The notes: generated by a model not told the origin, from the sequence alone. Shown: positions 16,686 to 25,239, numbered from the stretch's first letter. The stretch is 41,776 bases of DNA from Clostridia bacterium (GCA_017613355.1 JAGAEA010000030.1:1-41776), one strand, 5' to 3'. Numbers and translations: made by a program.

Positions 16686-18511
16686 TGGCCGATTATAATG
16701 TTCGAAGAGACAACCTAATATCTCCGTGGGGAGTTGGGGCTATCATTCCGTTTCCTCATGATGAATCACTTATGGTGGCAGGCCTTGACAGCTGGTTTGA
16801 CGAAGATCATCCTATCGATGATTTTGTGTTCCCCGATGAACGCCTTTCAAAACGGCTGGGCGGGAAATTATTTGTTCTTCCTCCTGACTTCAGGACAGAA
16901 CGACAGGATCCAGATCATGCATATATAAAAATACCGGCAGTCAGATTTCCACGCTGGCAATACTGCCCTGTTTGTGGCAATATGGAATTTGTGGGACCAT
17001 CTGGTAGTAGAAAGCGTTGTTCTGGTGATTTGAGAAGACGTGACGGAAGAGAAACATATTGCTCAAAACAGAAGGAAGAAAAAAGACCGTATTTGGTACC
17101 CGAACGTTTTATTGCCGTTTGTGAATGTGGGCATATCGAAGATTTCCCGATTATGGAATGGGTTCACAAAAATAGCGATATGCCCATTACTCCGACCTGC
17201 AAACTATACAGAAGTACCGGCGGCTCTTCTTCGTCGTTGGCCGGGATCAGGTATACTTGTACTTGCGGAGCATCCTATAGTATGCAATCGGCGTTCCATA
17301 AGGGCGCTCTTGACAAAATATCGTATTTTTGTAACGGAAAACGTCCGTGGCTTGGCTCCAATAGCGAAGAACACTGCGGGAAATCGCTTATTGTTATGCA
17401 ACGCGGAGCTTCAAATGTGTGGTTCGCAAATGTAATCAGCTCAATATATATTCCCTGGTTGCCGAAATATAAAAATGAAGCGACAAAGGATTGTATAAAA
17501 CGCGGAGTGAATAAATTTAAATCTGCTCTTGTAAACGGTGAAATCGATAAAGAGTCAATCAGAAGATTTGCCATAGCAAATGCTTCCGCCGATGATGACA
17601 TCGATGCTGAGCAAGCATATGCGGAGATAATCGAGACTCTTTTAAACAACAATAACGGGGCAGCGGATTCCGCATTAAGCGAAGACGAGTATCGAAAACA
17701 AGAGTTTGATGTGTTAACGCGCGACTCAGGCAAAACAAGTGATGAACTATATGTAAAAAACAGACCTGCAAGCGATTATTCGAGTCTTGGCTTTTTAAAG
17801 AGTATTTCGTTAGTGCATAAACTGCGAGAAACTCGCGTTTTTACCGGATTCAACAGAATCAATTCAAATGCCCCCGGAACAGCCGCAATCAGTTTTCATC
17901 CTACTACATGGCTGCCTGCCGTAAAGAATAACGGTGAAGGAATCATGTTGGAGTTTAATTACGGTTTGCTACGCGAATGGGCTGAAAAAGAAGCCGTGAA
18001 AAGAAGAGTCGGCATCATTGAAGAAAACTTACGAACCTCCGGAAAAATCGGAAAAGAAACCATAGATCCCGTATTTGTCATGTTGCATACTTTCTCGCAT
18101 TGCTTGATTACGGCATTATCAAACGAGAGCGGATATTCAAATGCTTCCATAAGAGAAAGAATATACTGCCCGAAATACTTAGGCGAAAACAGCGGAATTG
18201 CCGGAATCTTGATTTATACGGCTTCCGGAGATTCGGAAGGCTCTCTCGGCGGATTAGTTAGGCAAGGGCTTCCCGGAAAAATCGAGAGTATTATCCAACG
18301 AGCGTTAAGCGAGGCCAAATGGTGTGCTTCCGATCCGGTATGTATACAAAGCCCTGGACAAGGTCAAGACGGGTGCAATTTGGCCGCTTGCCATAATTGT
18401 GCGCTGATTCCCGAAACTTCTTGCGAAAACAAGAATATGTTGCTTGACAGAGGAGTGCTTATTGGTACTTTAGATAATCCGTCCGTCGGCTTTTTCTCTG
18501 ATGTCTGTTAG
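16685..18511 (+). CDS. drmB: DISARM protein DrmB (DUF1998 domain)
   Basis: Protein of 608 aa beginning RRDNLISPWGVGAIIPFP, typical of DrmB. Several zinc-type cysteine pairs follow (CPVCGN about 97-102, CECGH, CTCGA). The C-terminal DUF1998 region (about 460-600) has VMLHTFSHCLI, GILIYTASGDSEGSLGGLV and a cysteine cluster (CASDPVC, CNLAACHNCALIPETSCE). DrmB is the partner of DrmA. Start and coupling: one-base overlap with drmA. The gene ends 39 bases before the methyltransferase start. All expected motifs are present and nothing suggests decay. Confidence 0.9.
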   Translation: MADYNVRRDNLISPWGVGAIIPFPHDESLMVAGLDSWFDEDHPIDDFVFPDERLSKRLGGKLFVLPPDFRTERQDPDHAYIKIPAVRFPRWQYCPVCGNMEFVGPSGSRKRCSGDLRRRDGRETYCSKQKEEKRPYLVPERFIAVCECGHIEDFPIMEWVHKNSDMPITPTCKLYRSTGGSSSSLAGIRYTCTCGASYSMQSAFHKGALDKISYFCNGKRPWLGSNSEEHCGKSLIVMQRGASNVWFANVISSIYIPWLPKYKNEATKDCIKRGVNKFKSALVNGEIDKESIRRFAIANASADDDIDAEQAYAEIIETLLNNNNGAADSALSEDEYRKQEFDVLTRDSGKTSDELYVKNRPASDYSSLGFLKSISLVHKLRETRVFTGFNRINSNAPGTAAISFHPTTWLPAVKNNGEGIMLEFNYGLLREWAEKEAVKRRVGIIEENLRTSGKIGKETIDPVFVMLHTFSHCLITALSNESGYSNASIRERIYCPKYLGENSGIAGILIYTASGDSEGSLGGLVRQGLPGKIESIIQRALSEAKWCASDPVCIQSPGQGQDGCNLAACHNCALIPETSCENKNMLLDRGVLIGTLDNPSVGFFSDVC

Positions 18512-18550
18512 CAGTGAAATAAATCAAGATTAGTTTTTGAGGAGATCATA

Positions 18551-19849
18551 GTGAAGTATAAAACAATTGACCTTTGTGCCGGGATTGGTGGAATAAGGCG
18601 CGGATTCGAGTTGACGGGAGCTTTTGAAAACGTGCTTTCTGCTGAAATCGACGACGCAGCATGTGCCACATATGAGCATTTGTTTGGGGATAACCCAAAG
18701 AATGATTTAACGTTAGAAGATTTTAAAGAAACCGTTTCAAACACGGAATACGATGTTTTACTTGCCGGATTTCCTTGTCAGACATTCAGCCGCGCTGGAT
18801 TGCAGCTTGGTTTTAGAGATACAACTAAAGGAACCATTTTCTTTGATATTGCGGATATTATTTCAAGGACTAATCCGAGAGCCGTTTTTTTGGAGAATGT
18901 CGAAAACTTGGTTTCACACGATAACGGAAAAACGCTTAAAAGAATAGTTAAAACTCTTGAGGATGAGCTAAAGTACAGGATTATCGGCGTTAAAATAAAC
19001 GAAGATGGTGAATATGTGTACTCCCGCAATTCTTTGGTACGTAACTCCAGATTTTTCGGTCTTCCTCAAAACCGCCCACGTGTATATCTAATGGCCTTCA
19101 GTAAAGAGTTTTTCGGAAATTCAATTAAACTGCTTTCTGACGAATTGCCTAAAAAAAGCGAAAAAGTCATTGCCGGAGATTTAAATGATATTCTCGAGAC
19201 GAATGTCGATGACTTTTATTATATGTCCTCCGGCTATTTGGAAACACTTAAAAAGCATAAAGTGAGAGAACAGAGTAAAGGACATGGTTTTGGATATATT
19301 GTTGTAAACGAGGACGGAATCAAACACCCTGTAGCAAATACGATTCTAGCAACAGGTGGTTCCGGGAAAGAACGTAATCTTATCCGGCAGCCTAAAGAGG
19401 GGGTTTCGGGAAAACTTGTGCCGACTAAAAAGACCGCATTAAACAGCGAAGGCATAAGAGTGATGACTCCGACTGAATGGGGACGGTTGCAGGGTTTTAT
19501 CGGATATGCCTTTATTGACAAAAACGGCGAAGATAATTTCAGTTTTCCAGATGGGGCCACTCGTGCACAACAGTATAAACAATTCGGAAACTCCGTCACA
19601 ATACCCGTCATTGAGACAATGGCAAATTTTATGCTCAAATGTTTTAAAATAATGGGTGACAGTCAAATTGCCGCTATTGTTCAAATGGCTAAAAAAGCCG
19701 ATTGTATTACCAGGAGAGACGTTATAGAGCAATTGGGTATTACACCTAACAGAGCAACTTATTTACTGAAAAAGGCTAAACAACAAGGGCTGATCGAACT
19801 ATGTGTCAGCAAAGGAAGATATGCAAAATATGTGAGAAAAGCCAATTAG
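18551..19849 (+). CDS. drmMII: C5-cytosine DNA methyltransferase (DrmMII) with C-terminal HTH
   Basis: Protein of 432 aa with all main C5-methyltransferase motifs: DLCAGIGGIRRGFE (motif I, AdoMet), GFPCQTFSRAG (motif IV, catalytic Cys about 76), ENVENL (VI), QNRPRVYL (VIII), TPTEWGRLQGF and QFGNSVTIPVIE (IX-X). The last 60 residues (ITRRDVIEQLGITPNRATYLLKKAKQQG) look like a winged helix-turn-helix, an extension not usual for this family. It should methylate host sites so that the DISARM complex spares them. The start is GTG after GAGGAG; no ATG fits the motif. A weak internal promoter (TTGACA-N16-TACTTT at 18444-18471) could express it separately. The target sequence cannot be read from the DNA. 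Confidence 0.9.
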   Translation: MKYKTIDLCAGIGGIRRGFELTGAFENVLSAEIDDAACATYEHLFGDNPKNDLTLEDFKETVSNTEYDVLLAGFPCQTFSRAGLQLGFRDTTKGTIFFDIADIISRTNPRAVFLENVENLVSHDNGKTLKRIVKTLEDELKYRIIGVKINEDGEYVYSRNSLVRNSRFFGLPQNRPRVYLMAFSKEFFGNSIKLLSDELPKKSEKVIAGDLNDILETNVDDFYYMSSGYLETLKKHKVREQSKGHGFGYIVVNEDGIKHPVANTILATGGSGKERNLIRQPKEGVSGKLVPTKKTALNSEGIRVMTPTEWGRLQGFIGYAFIDKNGEDNFSFPDGATRAQQYKQFGNSVTIPVIETMANFMLKCFKIMGDSQIAAIVQMAKKADCITRRDVIEQLGITPNRATYLLKKAKQQGLIELCVSKGRYAKYVRKAN

Positions 19850-19879
19850 TTTTGCCTTAATGGTCATATTACTTGCGAC

Positions 19880-20749
19880 TTACTTGTCACTCTTTTTCAC
19901 GATCCCCTCATGATGCCCCTCTATCAGGTACTTATCCAGTTCGCCGTTGTTGGGGGATTGCTTCCCGGTGAAGTAGTCGGAAACGTAGGTCTTTTGGAGC
20001 AAAACGTCGCCGTAGTACTTCTCATTGTTCAAGATCTTACGAACGGTCTCTATATGCCACACGGGATTCCCTCGCGGAGAGGAAATCCCGTGTTCTTTTA
20101 ATTCGGCCGTAATCGCTCGCAACGACAGACCCGTCGCACGCCAGGCAAATATCTTTTTGACGATTTCGGCGCGTTCCGGGTCGGGGATGAGTTTTCCGTT
20201 TTCGTCGTGTGTGTATCCGTAACAAACACGATCCGCAAAACCGGAACTGCCTTCAATGAACCGCGCCTTAAATCCCCAACGGACATTATGACTTTTTTCC
20301 TGACTTTCGTTTTGATAGAGACACGCGTATATAGTCAGTGTTTTTATCGCTTCCGGATCGTTGATGTGGAGCTTTTCAATTTCAAAATAGACATCAATGC
20401 CGAGACTGTTCAATTCGGAGCAGGCGTAGAGAAGTTGAACCGTGTTGCGGCCGAGTCGGCTGATGGACTTTACCAAAATCAAATCGATCTTTCTGTCGCG
20501 GCAGTCCCGCATCATCCGCTGAAAGTCTTTCATCTTCTTGTTGTGCCTTCCGGATGCCTCGTCGGCATACACGCCGACAAAGATCCAGTCCGGTTTCTTC
20601 GGGATCGATTCTTGGAAATATTCCTTTTGCACTTCAAGGCTGCGTTCCTGTATCTCCTGCTTTGTGCTGACCCGACAGTATGCCGCCACCTTTTTCAGGC
20701 GGATGATCTCGGTTGGCGGCTTCGGATATATGACCGTTATCTTTTTCAT
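19880..20749 (-). CDS. Serine recombinase lacking the C-terminal zinc/coiled-coil region
   Basis: Protein of 289 aa. The N-terminal resolvase domain has the catalytic serine in YCRVSTKQ (about Ser28) and the arginine motif SRLGRNT. The recombinase DNA-binding domain follows (GFKARFIEGSS, YGYTHDENGKLIPDPERAEIVKKIF, VRKILNNEKYYGDVLLQKT). Full large serine recombinases run to about 450-550 residues, with a zinc ribbon and coiled coil; this one stops soon after HHEGIVKK. It may be a short functional type or a truncated one. The start is uncertain: ATG at 20749 has no clear ribosome binding site, and the frame is open to 20788. It converges on the methyltransferase gene with only 30 bases between them and no terminator. 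Confidence 0.8.
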   Translation of the reverse strand: MKKITVIYPKPPTEIIRLKKVAAYCRVSTKQEIQERSLEVQKEYFQESIPKKPDWIFVGVYADEASGRHNKKMKDFQRMMRDCRDRKIDLILVKSISRLGRNTVQLLYACSELNSLGIDVYFEIEKLHINDPEAIKTLTIYACLYQNESQEKSHNVRWGFKARFIEGSSGFADRVCYGYTHDENGKLIPDPERAEIVKKIFAWRATGLSLRAITAELKEHGISSPRGNPVWHIETVRKILNNEKYYGDVLLQKTYVSDYFTGKQSPNNGELDKYLIEGHHEGIVKKSDK

Positions 20750-20890
20750 AAAAAGCAACTTTCGTTTTTTTACCCTGTATATTACCATAGGTTTCGAAAA
20801 AACGGAAGCCTTTTTTTCGATATTCTACCTATTGAACAATATGCCGCCCCGCGTTAAAAAAAGGCCTTGTCGGTTTGGCCAGAGGATAAT

Positions 20891-21003
20891 CCAACGATTA
20901 CCCAAAATCCAACGATTACTCGACCAAAAACCAACGATTACCCAAAATCCAACGATTACCCACCCAAAATCCAACGATTACAGACCCATAATCCAACGAT
21001 TAC
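20891..21003. repeat. Six iterons of CCAACGATTAC
   Basis: Exact 11-bp copies start at 20891, 20909, 20931, 20949, 20971 and 20993, spaced 18, 22, 18, 22 and 22 bases. They are usually preceded by (A)AAT or AAA and followed by C or T. They lie upstream of the recombinase gene and inside the right boundary. They resemble binding arrays of a replication initiator or recombinase. Confidence 0.9.
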
Positions 21004-21033
21004 TAAAATAGCCCCGTCCATTTAACTCACCGA

Positions 21034-21059
21034 AAAACGGCAAAATCGCCTGCCGTTTT
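21034..21059. terminator. AAAACGGCA/TGCCGTTTT hairpin
   Basis: 9-bp stem with an 8-base loop; A-rich before and TGAGATTTTT after. It may stop plus-strand transcription leaving the island. Confidence 0.55.
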
Positions 21060-21144
21060 GAGATTTTTATGAAGATTGCGAGAAGGCCATAAGTGCCGAA
21101 AACCCAGTATTTAAGCCACTTTCCGGTCTTTTTGCATAAAAAGA

Positions 21145-21169
21145 AAGTGGACGCATAAAGCGTCCACTT
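21145..21169 (-). terminator. Terminator of the tRNA-Leu / tRNA-fMet transcript
   Basis: Minus strand: AAGTGGACGC-TTTAT-GCGTCCACTT followed by TCTTTTT, five bases past the CCA of tRNA-fMet. If the island model holds, this terminator came with the island. Confidence 0.85.
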
Positions 21170-21173
21170 ATCG

Positions 21174-21251
<78 letters not shown>

Positions 21252-21268
21252 ATATTTCCGCCCCGGGT

Positions 21269-21357
21269 TGGTGCCGGTGACCGGGATCGAACCGGTACGA
21301 TACTTTCGTATCACGGGATTTTAAGTCCCGGGCGTCTGCCAGTTCCGCCACACCGGC
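21269..21357 (-). tRNA. tRNA-Leu (anticodon TAA)
   Basis: Acceptor GCCGGTG/CACCGGC, anticodon loop ACTTAAAAT between GGG/CCC-type stem arms, long class II variable arm with a GATAC-GAAA-GTATC hairpin, T-loop TTCGATC and encoded CCA. First gene of a two-tRNA transcript. Confidence 0.95.
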
Positions 21358-21406
21358 GCGCTTGCCTCGGAACCTGCTCCCCTTTTTCTCTCGGTTCGCA
21401 TCCATT

Positions 21407-21435
21407 ATTATAGCACATCCTTTCCTCTTTGTCAA
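21407..21435 (-). promoter_or_regulatory. Consensus promoter of the tRNA operon
   Basis: Minus-strand TTGACA (21430-21435), 17-bp spacer, TATAAT (21407-21412), 50 bases before tRNA-Leu. Confidence 0.85.
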
Positions 21436-21563
21436 CCCCTTTTCCCGTTTTTTTGTCGCCTTTTTTCGTCATCTGTCAGCTTTTCGCTTCTTCGTCTGTC
21501 TCACTCAAATCATGTTTGAAACAGGATTTTTGTGCGGCATTGTATTTTTGTGTAAAATAGTGA

Positions 21564-21592
21564 TTGACAAAACCGACAAATAAATATATAAT
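21564..21592 (+). promoter_or_regulatory. Consensus promoter of radC
   Basis: TTGACA (21564-21569), 17-bp spacer, TATAAT (21587-21592), 48 bases before the start codon. Confidence 0.85.
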
Positions 21593-21639
21593 GTAGAATG
21601 ACTTTTTGAACGGGCGGAAAGCCCGAAAGGGGTATTCGG

Positions 21640-22437
21640 ATGCATGAACATCATCGCGATCGCGTGCGCACGAGGTATCGGATAGACGGTTTCGACAGCT
21701 TTGCAACGCACGAAATTCTGGAAGCGCTGCTTTTTTACAGCATCCCGCGCGGCGACACGAACGAATTGGCTCATCGCCTAATGGAGCGTTTCGGTTCGCT
21801 CCGCAATCTCATAGAAGCGTCTCTTGACGAACTGTTGACGGTGGACGGGATCGGCGAGAACAGCGCGTTTTTGCTGAAACTCGTTCCCGAACTTGCCAAA
21901 CGCTACGCGGAAGACGTACTGACGCCGTTGCCGTCCTATCGGACGTTGAGCGCCGTGAGCGAATACCTTTGCCGCAAGTTCATCGGTTGCGGGAACGAAT
22001 GTGTTTACATGATGCTGCTCAACAACAAGCTCGGGCTGATCGACTGCTGCAAAATTTCCGAAGGGAGCGTCAATACTTCGGTTCTGCCGATCCGCGTGAT
22101 CACGGAGAAAGGTCTTCACCGCAAAGCTTCCATGGTAGTCTTGGCGCACAATCATCCGAACGGACTTGCCATTCCGTCGGGAAAAGATATTGAGGTGACC
22201 ACGCAAGTCGATCGCAGTCTCGCAACGCTCGGCGTCACGCTCTTGGAACATCTGATCGTGGCGGACGACTGCGTTTGGCCGATCCTTCGGGAGCAAATGG
22301 GAACCGTTCGGACCCTGCCGAGTGAAGTGCTTTGCGCCGATCCGGTTTTTCTGGAAAACTTTTACGATATCGACCCCGAAACCTGGCGTGCGTCCGTTTT
22401 TCAAGGTCTGCTTTCCCAACCGACCGACGGGAACTGA
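21640..22437 (+). CDS. radC: RadC-family protein (JAB/MPN+ metal-site domain)
   Basis: Protein of 265 aa. The N-terminal half carries helix-hairpin-helix DNA-binding elements (LDELLTVDGIGENSAFLLKLV, about 65-85). The C-terminal half is the RadC JAB domain with the metal motif AHNHPNG...SGKDIEVT. RadC is conserved in bacteria, but its biochemical role remains unsettled; it was long linked to DNA repair. The start has GAAAGGGG upstream and a consensus promoter. The tail after the JAB domain (about 35 residues) is family-unspecific. The gene stands alone, ended by its own terminator. Confidence 0.85.
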   Translation: MHEHHRDRVRTRYRIDGFDSFATHEILEALLFYSIPRGDTNELAHRLMERFGSLRNLIEASLDELLTVDGIGENSAFLLKLVPELAKRYAEDVLTPLPSYRTLSAVSEYLCRKFIGCGNECVYMMLLNNKLGLIDCCKISEGSVNTSVLPIRVITEKGLHRKASMVVLAHNHPNGLAIPSGKDIEVTTQVDRSLATLGVTLLEHLIVADDCVWPILREQMGTVRTLPSEVLCADPVFLENFYDIDPETWRASVFQGLLSQPTDGN

Positions 22438-22460
22438 CTTTCCCTTGTCGTTTTTTCTCT

Positions 22461-22488
22461 CAACGGGCGCTCTTCGGAGCGTCCGTTG
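22461..22488 (+). terminator. Terminator of radC
   Basis: CAACGGGCGCTC-TTCG-GAGCGTCCGTTG, 12-bp stem with one G-T pair and a UUCG loop, followed by CTTTTC. Confidence 0.8.
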
Positions 22489-22595
22489 CTTTTCGGGGCG
22501 TGTGTGCGTCCCGCCGCGTTTGGGGTCAACGGGGAAAACAAACTTGAAATGAATGGAAAAACTTTCGGGAGAGCGGCAAAATTTCCCGTCGGGAC

Positions 22596-22624
22596 TTGAT
22601 TTTTGCGCGATTTTATGATATGAT
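22596..22624 (+). promoter_or_regulatory. Promoter of the mrnC operon
   Basis: TTGATT (22596-22601), 17-bp spacer, TATGAT (22619-22624), 38 bases before the first start codon. Confidence 0.65.
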
Positions 22625-22661
22625 ATAAAATAATCACCGAAGAGGAAACGGGGGTGCGCGC

Positions 22662-23075
22662 ATGGCTGAAACACGCGACCTTTCCACCGCCGCACTCGCC
22701 TATCTGGGCGACTGCGTTATCGAATTGCTGGTTCGGGAACGGCTTGTTTCCGCCGGCTTGTCCCATTCCGCGTCACTCAACCGCGCCGCTTTGGCGTTTG
22801 TTCGCGCCGAGGCGCAGTCGGTGGCAGTGGAGCGGTTGTTGCCGCACTTGACGGAAGCGGAAAACGTCGTTTACCGCCGCGGCAGGAACGCACAGCGCCT
22901 CAATTTCCCGCGAAATGCCAAACCCGTCGCCTACCGCCGTGCCACGGGCATGGAGACCCTGTTCGGGTATCTTCACGCCGCCGGCATGGACGACCGCGTC
23001 CGCGAGCTTTTCGACATCGCCTATGCCGAGGAATTGCGGCAATTTGAACAGAAAGCAGAGGAACTCAATCCATGA
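22662..23075 (+). CDS. mrnC: Mini-ribonuclease III
   Basis: Protein of 137 aa consisting of an RNase III catalytic domain without the double-stranded-RNA-binding domain. In Bacillota this enzyme matures 23S rRNA. Motifs: LAYLGDCVIELLVRERL (about 13-29, with the conserved Asp), RRGRNAQRLNFP, PVAYRRATGMETLFGYLH and a C-terminal helix. Length is normal. The stop overlaps the next start (ATGA), so it is coupled to the cyclophilin gene. In many Bacillota mrnC lies next to cysS; that is not the case here. Confidence 0.9.
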   Translation: MAETRDLSTAALAYLGDCVIELLVRERLVSAGLSHSASLNRAALAFVRAEAQSVAVERLLPHLTEAENVVYRRGRNAQRLNFPRNAKPVAYRRATGMETLFGYLHAAGMDDRVRELFDIAYAEELRQFEQKAEELNP

Positions 23076-23578
23076 AAAATCCGAAAATCCAAATCACCGT
23101 CCGCGACTACGGCACCATGATCGCCGAGCTCTATCCCGAGAAAGCGCCGAACACCGTTCGCAATTTCTTGTCGCTCGTGGACGAGGGCTTTTTCTCGGGC
23201 GTCATCTTTCACCGCGTCATCAAAGGCTTTATGATCCAAGGGGGCGGCTACACCGAGGACTTTTCCGAAAAGCGCGCCGCCGCGATCGCGGGCGAATTCC
23301 GCGCCAACGGGTTTATGGCAAACGATCTGCACCACGCGCCGGGCGTTCTTTCCATGGCGCGGACGAACGACCCCAATTCCGCGTCCTCGCAGTTCTTCAT
23401 CATGCACGGCGACGCGGGGTATCTCGACAGTCAGTACGCGGGTTTCGGCAAGGTAATCGAAGGGCTTGACGTGGTTGATAAGATCGCAAACGTGAAAACG
23501 GGTCGCGCGGGTTGGTTCGACGACGTTCCCAAAACGCCCGTTGTAATCGAGAGCATTGAACGTGTGGAGGAAAATTGA
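23072..23578 (+). CDS. Cyclophilin-type peptidyl-prolyl cis-trans isomerase
   Basis: Protein of 168 aa that speeds cis-trans change at proline bonds during folding. Motifs of small bacterial cyclophilins are present: APNTVRNFLSLV, GVIFHRVIKGFMIQGG, SMARTNDPNSASSQFFIM and GFGKVIEGLDVVDKI. The catalytic arginine is in FHRVI. No signal peptide is present, so it acts in the cytosol. The start overlaps the end of mrnC, and the stop lies one base before the Lrp start. Confidence 0.92.
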   Translation: MKNPKIQITVRDYGTMIAELYPEKAPNTVRNFLSLVDEGFFSGVIFHRVIKGFMIQGGGYTEDFSEKRAAAIAGEFRANGFMANDLHHAPGVLSMARTNDPNSASSQFFIMHGDAGYLDSQYAGFGKVIEGLDVVDKIANVKTGRAGWFDDVPKTPVVIESIERVEEN

Positions 23579-23579
23579 T

Positions 23580-24062
23580 ATGAACATCAAACTATTGAAA
23601 CTGCTCAATCGCGACAGCCGCACCTCGGTCAAGGATCTTTCCGCCATGCTCGGCATACCCGAAGCGGATGTCCGCACCGAAATCGAGGAAATGGAGCGCG
23701 AAGGCATCATTCGCGGCTACAAGGCGGTCATCGACTGGGAACGCTTCGACGACGCGAACGTTTCCGCCATCATCGAGCTCAAAGTGACCCCGAAAGCGGG
23801 GCTCGGTTTTGAGGAGATCGCCGCCAAGATCATGCGCTATCCCGAAGTCGAGTCGGTCTATCTCATGTCGGGCGTGTACGACCTGAACGTGATGGTCAAG
23901 GGGCGGACGTTCCATGAAGTTGCCAAATTCGTTGCCAAGGAGCTGGCAACGATTGAATCCGTGACGTCCACCGCCACGCATTTTGTCTTGCGCCGCTATA
24001 AGGAGATGGATGTGGAACTCCTCGGCGACGGCGTTGACGAGAGAGGCAGTTATTCGCTGTGA
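23580..24062 (+). CDS. Lrp/AsnC-family transcriptional regulator
   Basis: Protein of 160 aa. An N-terminal helix-turn-helix (LLNRDSRTSVKDLSAMLGIPEADVRTEI, about 8-35) is followed by the RAM ligand-binding domain (AIIELKVTPKAGLGFEEIAAKIMRYPEVESVYLMSGVYDLNVMVKG shape). Members sense amino acids. It overlaps the following aminotransferase gene (TGATG), a common pairing, so it may control or respond to that gene's substrate. GGAGG precedes the ATG at 23580; an earlier in-frame start lies within the cyclophilin gene and has no site. Confidence 0.9.
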   Translation: MNIKLLKLLNRDSRTSVKDLSAMLGIPEADVRTEIEEMEREGIIRGYKAVIDWERFDDANVSAIIELKVTPKAGLGFEEIAAKIMRYPEVESVYLMSGVYDLNVMVKGRTFHEVAKFVAKELATIESVTSTATHFVLRRYKEMDVELLGDGVDERGSYSL

Positions 24063-25225
24063 TGGACTACGAAAATTTACTTTCCCCAACCGTTCGGGCG
24101 CTCAAACCGTCGGGCATCCGCAAGTTTTTCGACATTGCGAATACCATGCAGGGCGTCATTTCGCTCGGCGTGGGCGAACCCGATTTTCCAACGCCCTGGG
24201 AGATCCGCAAAGCGGGCATCCGTTCATTGGAAAACGGCAAGACCCGCTACACCGCCAACCGCGGTTTGGAACTCCTCTGCCGCGAAGTTGCCGCCTACAC
24301 CGATCGAAAGTACGGTTTTTCCTATGACCCCGCCACCGAGGTCATGATCACGGTCGGCGGCTCGGAGGGGATCGACGCCGCCATCCGCGCTTTGGTATGC
24401 GCGGGCGACGAGGTCATCATCCCTCAGCCGAGCTATGTTTGCTACGAGCCTTTGGTGCGGCTCGCGGGCGGCATTCCGGTCATTCTCGAAACCACCGCGC
24501 AATCCGATTTCAAAGTCACGCCCGAAATGCTGCGTTCGGTTCTTTCACCGCGCACGAAATTGCTTATCCTGCCGTACCCCTGCAATCCCACGGGTGCGAT
24601 CATGGAGCGCGCCGACCTGGAAGCGCTTGCCGCCGTTCTGCACGGAACGGATGTGGTCGTCCTTTCGGACGAGATTTATGCCGAACTGACTTTCGGCGAA
24701 AAGGGTCACGCTTCGCTTGCCGCCGTTCCCGACATGAAAGAACGCACGGTCGTGGTGAACGGGTTTTCCAAAACTTTTTCCATGACGGGTTGGCGCCTCG
24801 GCTATGCCTGCGCGCCCGCTCCCATTATGAAACAGATGGTGAAGATCCATCAGTTCGCCATCATGTGTGCGCCCACGACCTCGCAATACGCGGCGGTTGA
24901 GGCGCTCCGCAATGGCGACGAAGCGGTCGCCGCCATGAAGGAAGAATACGATATGCGCCGTCGCCTGATCGTGAAAGGTTTCAACGAGCTCGGGCTTTCC
25001 TGTCGCGAGCCGAAAGGCGCGTTCTACGCGTTCCCGTGCATCAAATCTACGGGCATGACGAGCGACGAGTTCTGCGAAAAATTGCTCTACGCGGAAAAGG
25101 TTGCCGTTGTGCCGGGTACCGCATTCGGGCAGGGAGGCGAAGGCTACATCCGCGCTTCCTATTGCTATTCCACAGAGCATATCTCCGAGGCGCTTCGCCG
25201 CATCGGGCACTTTTTGAAGAAATAA
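24062..25225 (+). CDS. Class I/II PLP-dependent aminotransferase
   Basis: Protein of 387 aa of the aspartate-aminotransferase fold. Motifs: GVGEPDFPTPWEIR (N-terminal substrate loop), SEGIDAAIRAL, PYPCNPTGAIM, LSDEIYAELTF and the PLP-lysine motif NGFSKTFSMTGWRLGY (Lys about 237). It transfers amino groups between an amino acid and a 2-oxo acid. Similarity is closest to the PatA/AspC-like group linked to Lrp regulators; the exact substrate is not clear. ATG overlaps the Lrp stop; a GTG one codon earlier is possible. A long terminator follows. Confidence 0.9.
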   Translation: MDYENLLSPTVRALKPSGIRKFFDIANTMQGVISLGVGEPDFPTPWEIRKAGIRSLENGKTRYTANRGLELLCREVAAYTDRKYGFSYDPATEVMITVGGSEGIDAAIRALVCAGDEVIIPQPSYVCYEPLVRLAGGIPVILETTAQSDFKVTPEMLRSVLSPRTKLLILPYPCNPTGAIMERADLEALAAVLHGTDVVVLSDEIYAELTFGEKGHASLAAVPDMKERTVVVNGFSKTFSMTGWRLGYACAPAPIMKQMVKIHQFAIMCAPTTSQYAAVEALRNGDEAVAAMKEEYDMRRRLIVKGFNELGLSCREPKGAFYAFPCIKSTGMTSDEFCEKLLYAEKVAVVPGTAFGQGGEGYIRASYCYSTEHISEALRRIGHFLKK

Positions 25226-25239
25226 TCGCATAAGACCCC

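Larger units (their letters stand above)
20789..21173. other. Non-coding right island edge with iterons and hairpins
   Basis: No gene. Contents: AT-rich leader of the recombinase gene, six CCAACGATTAC iterons (20891-21003), a hairpin at 21034-21059 and the tRNA terminator at 21145-21169. Confidence 0.75.

Noticed and set aside
8940..19849. Class 1 DISARM
   Set aside because: No SNF2-type drmD and no adenine methyltransferase drmMI are present; the methyltransferase is a C5-cytosine enzyme.
7574..20749. One serine recombinase gene split in two by the defence cargo
   Set aside because: Both proteins contain the same recombinase domain region (GY..., repeated ILxNxxY motifs), so they overlap in content and cannot be two halves of one gene.
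20891..21003. CRISPR array
   Set aside because: Repeats are only 11 bp with 7- to 11-base gaps of mostly similar sequence, and no cas genes are present.
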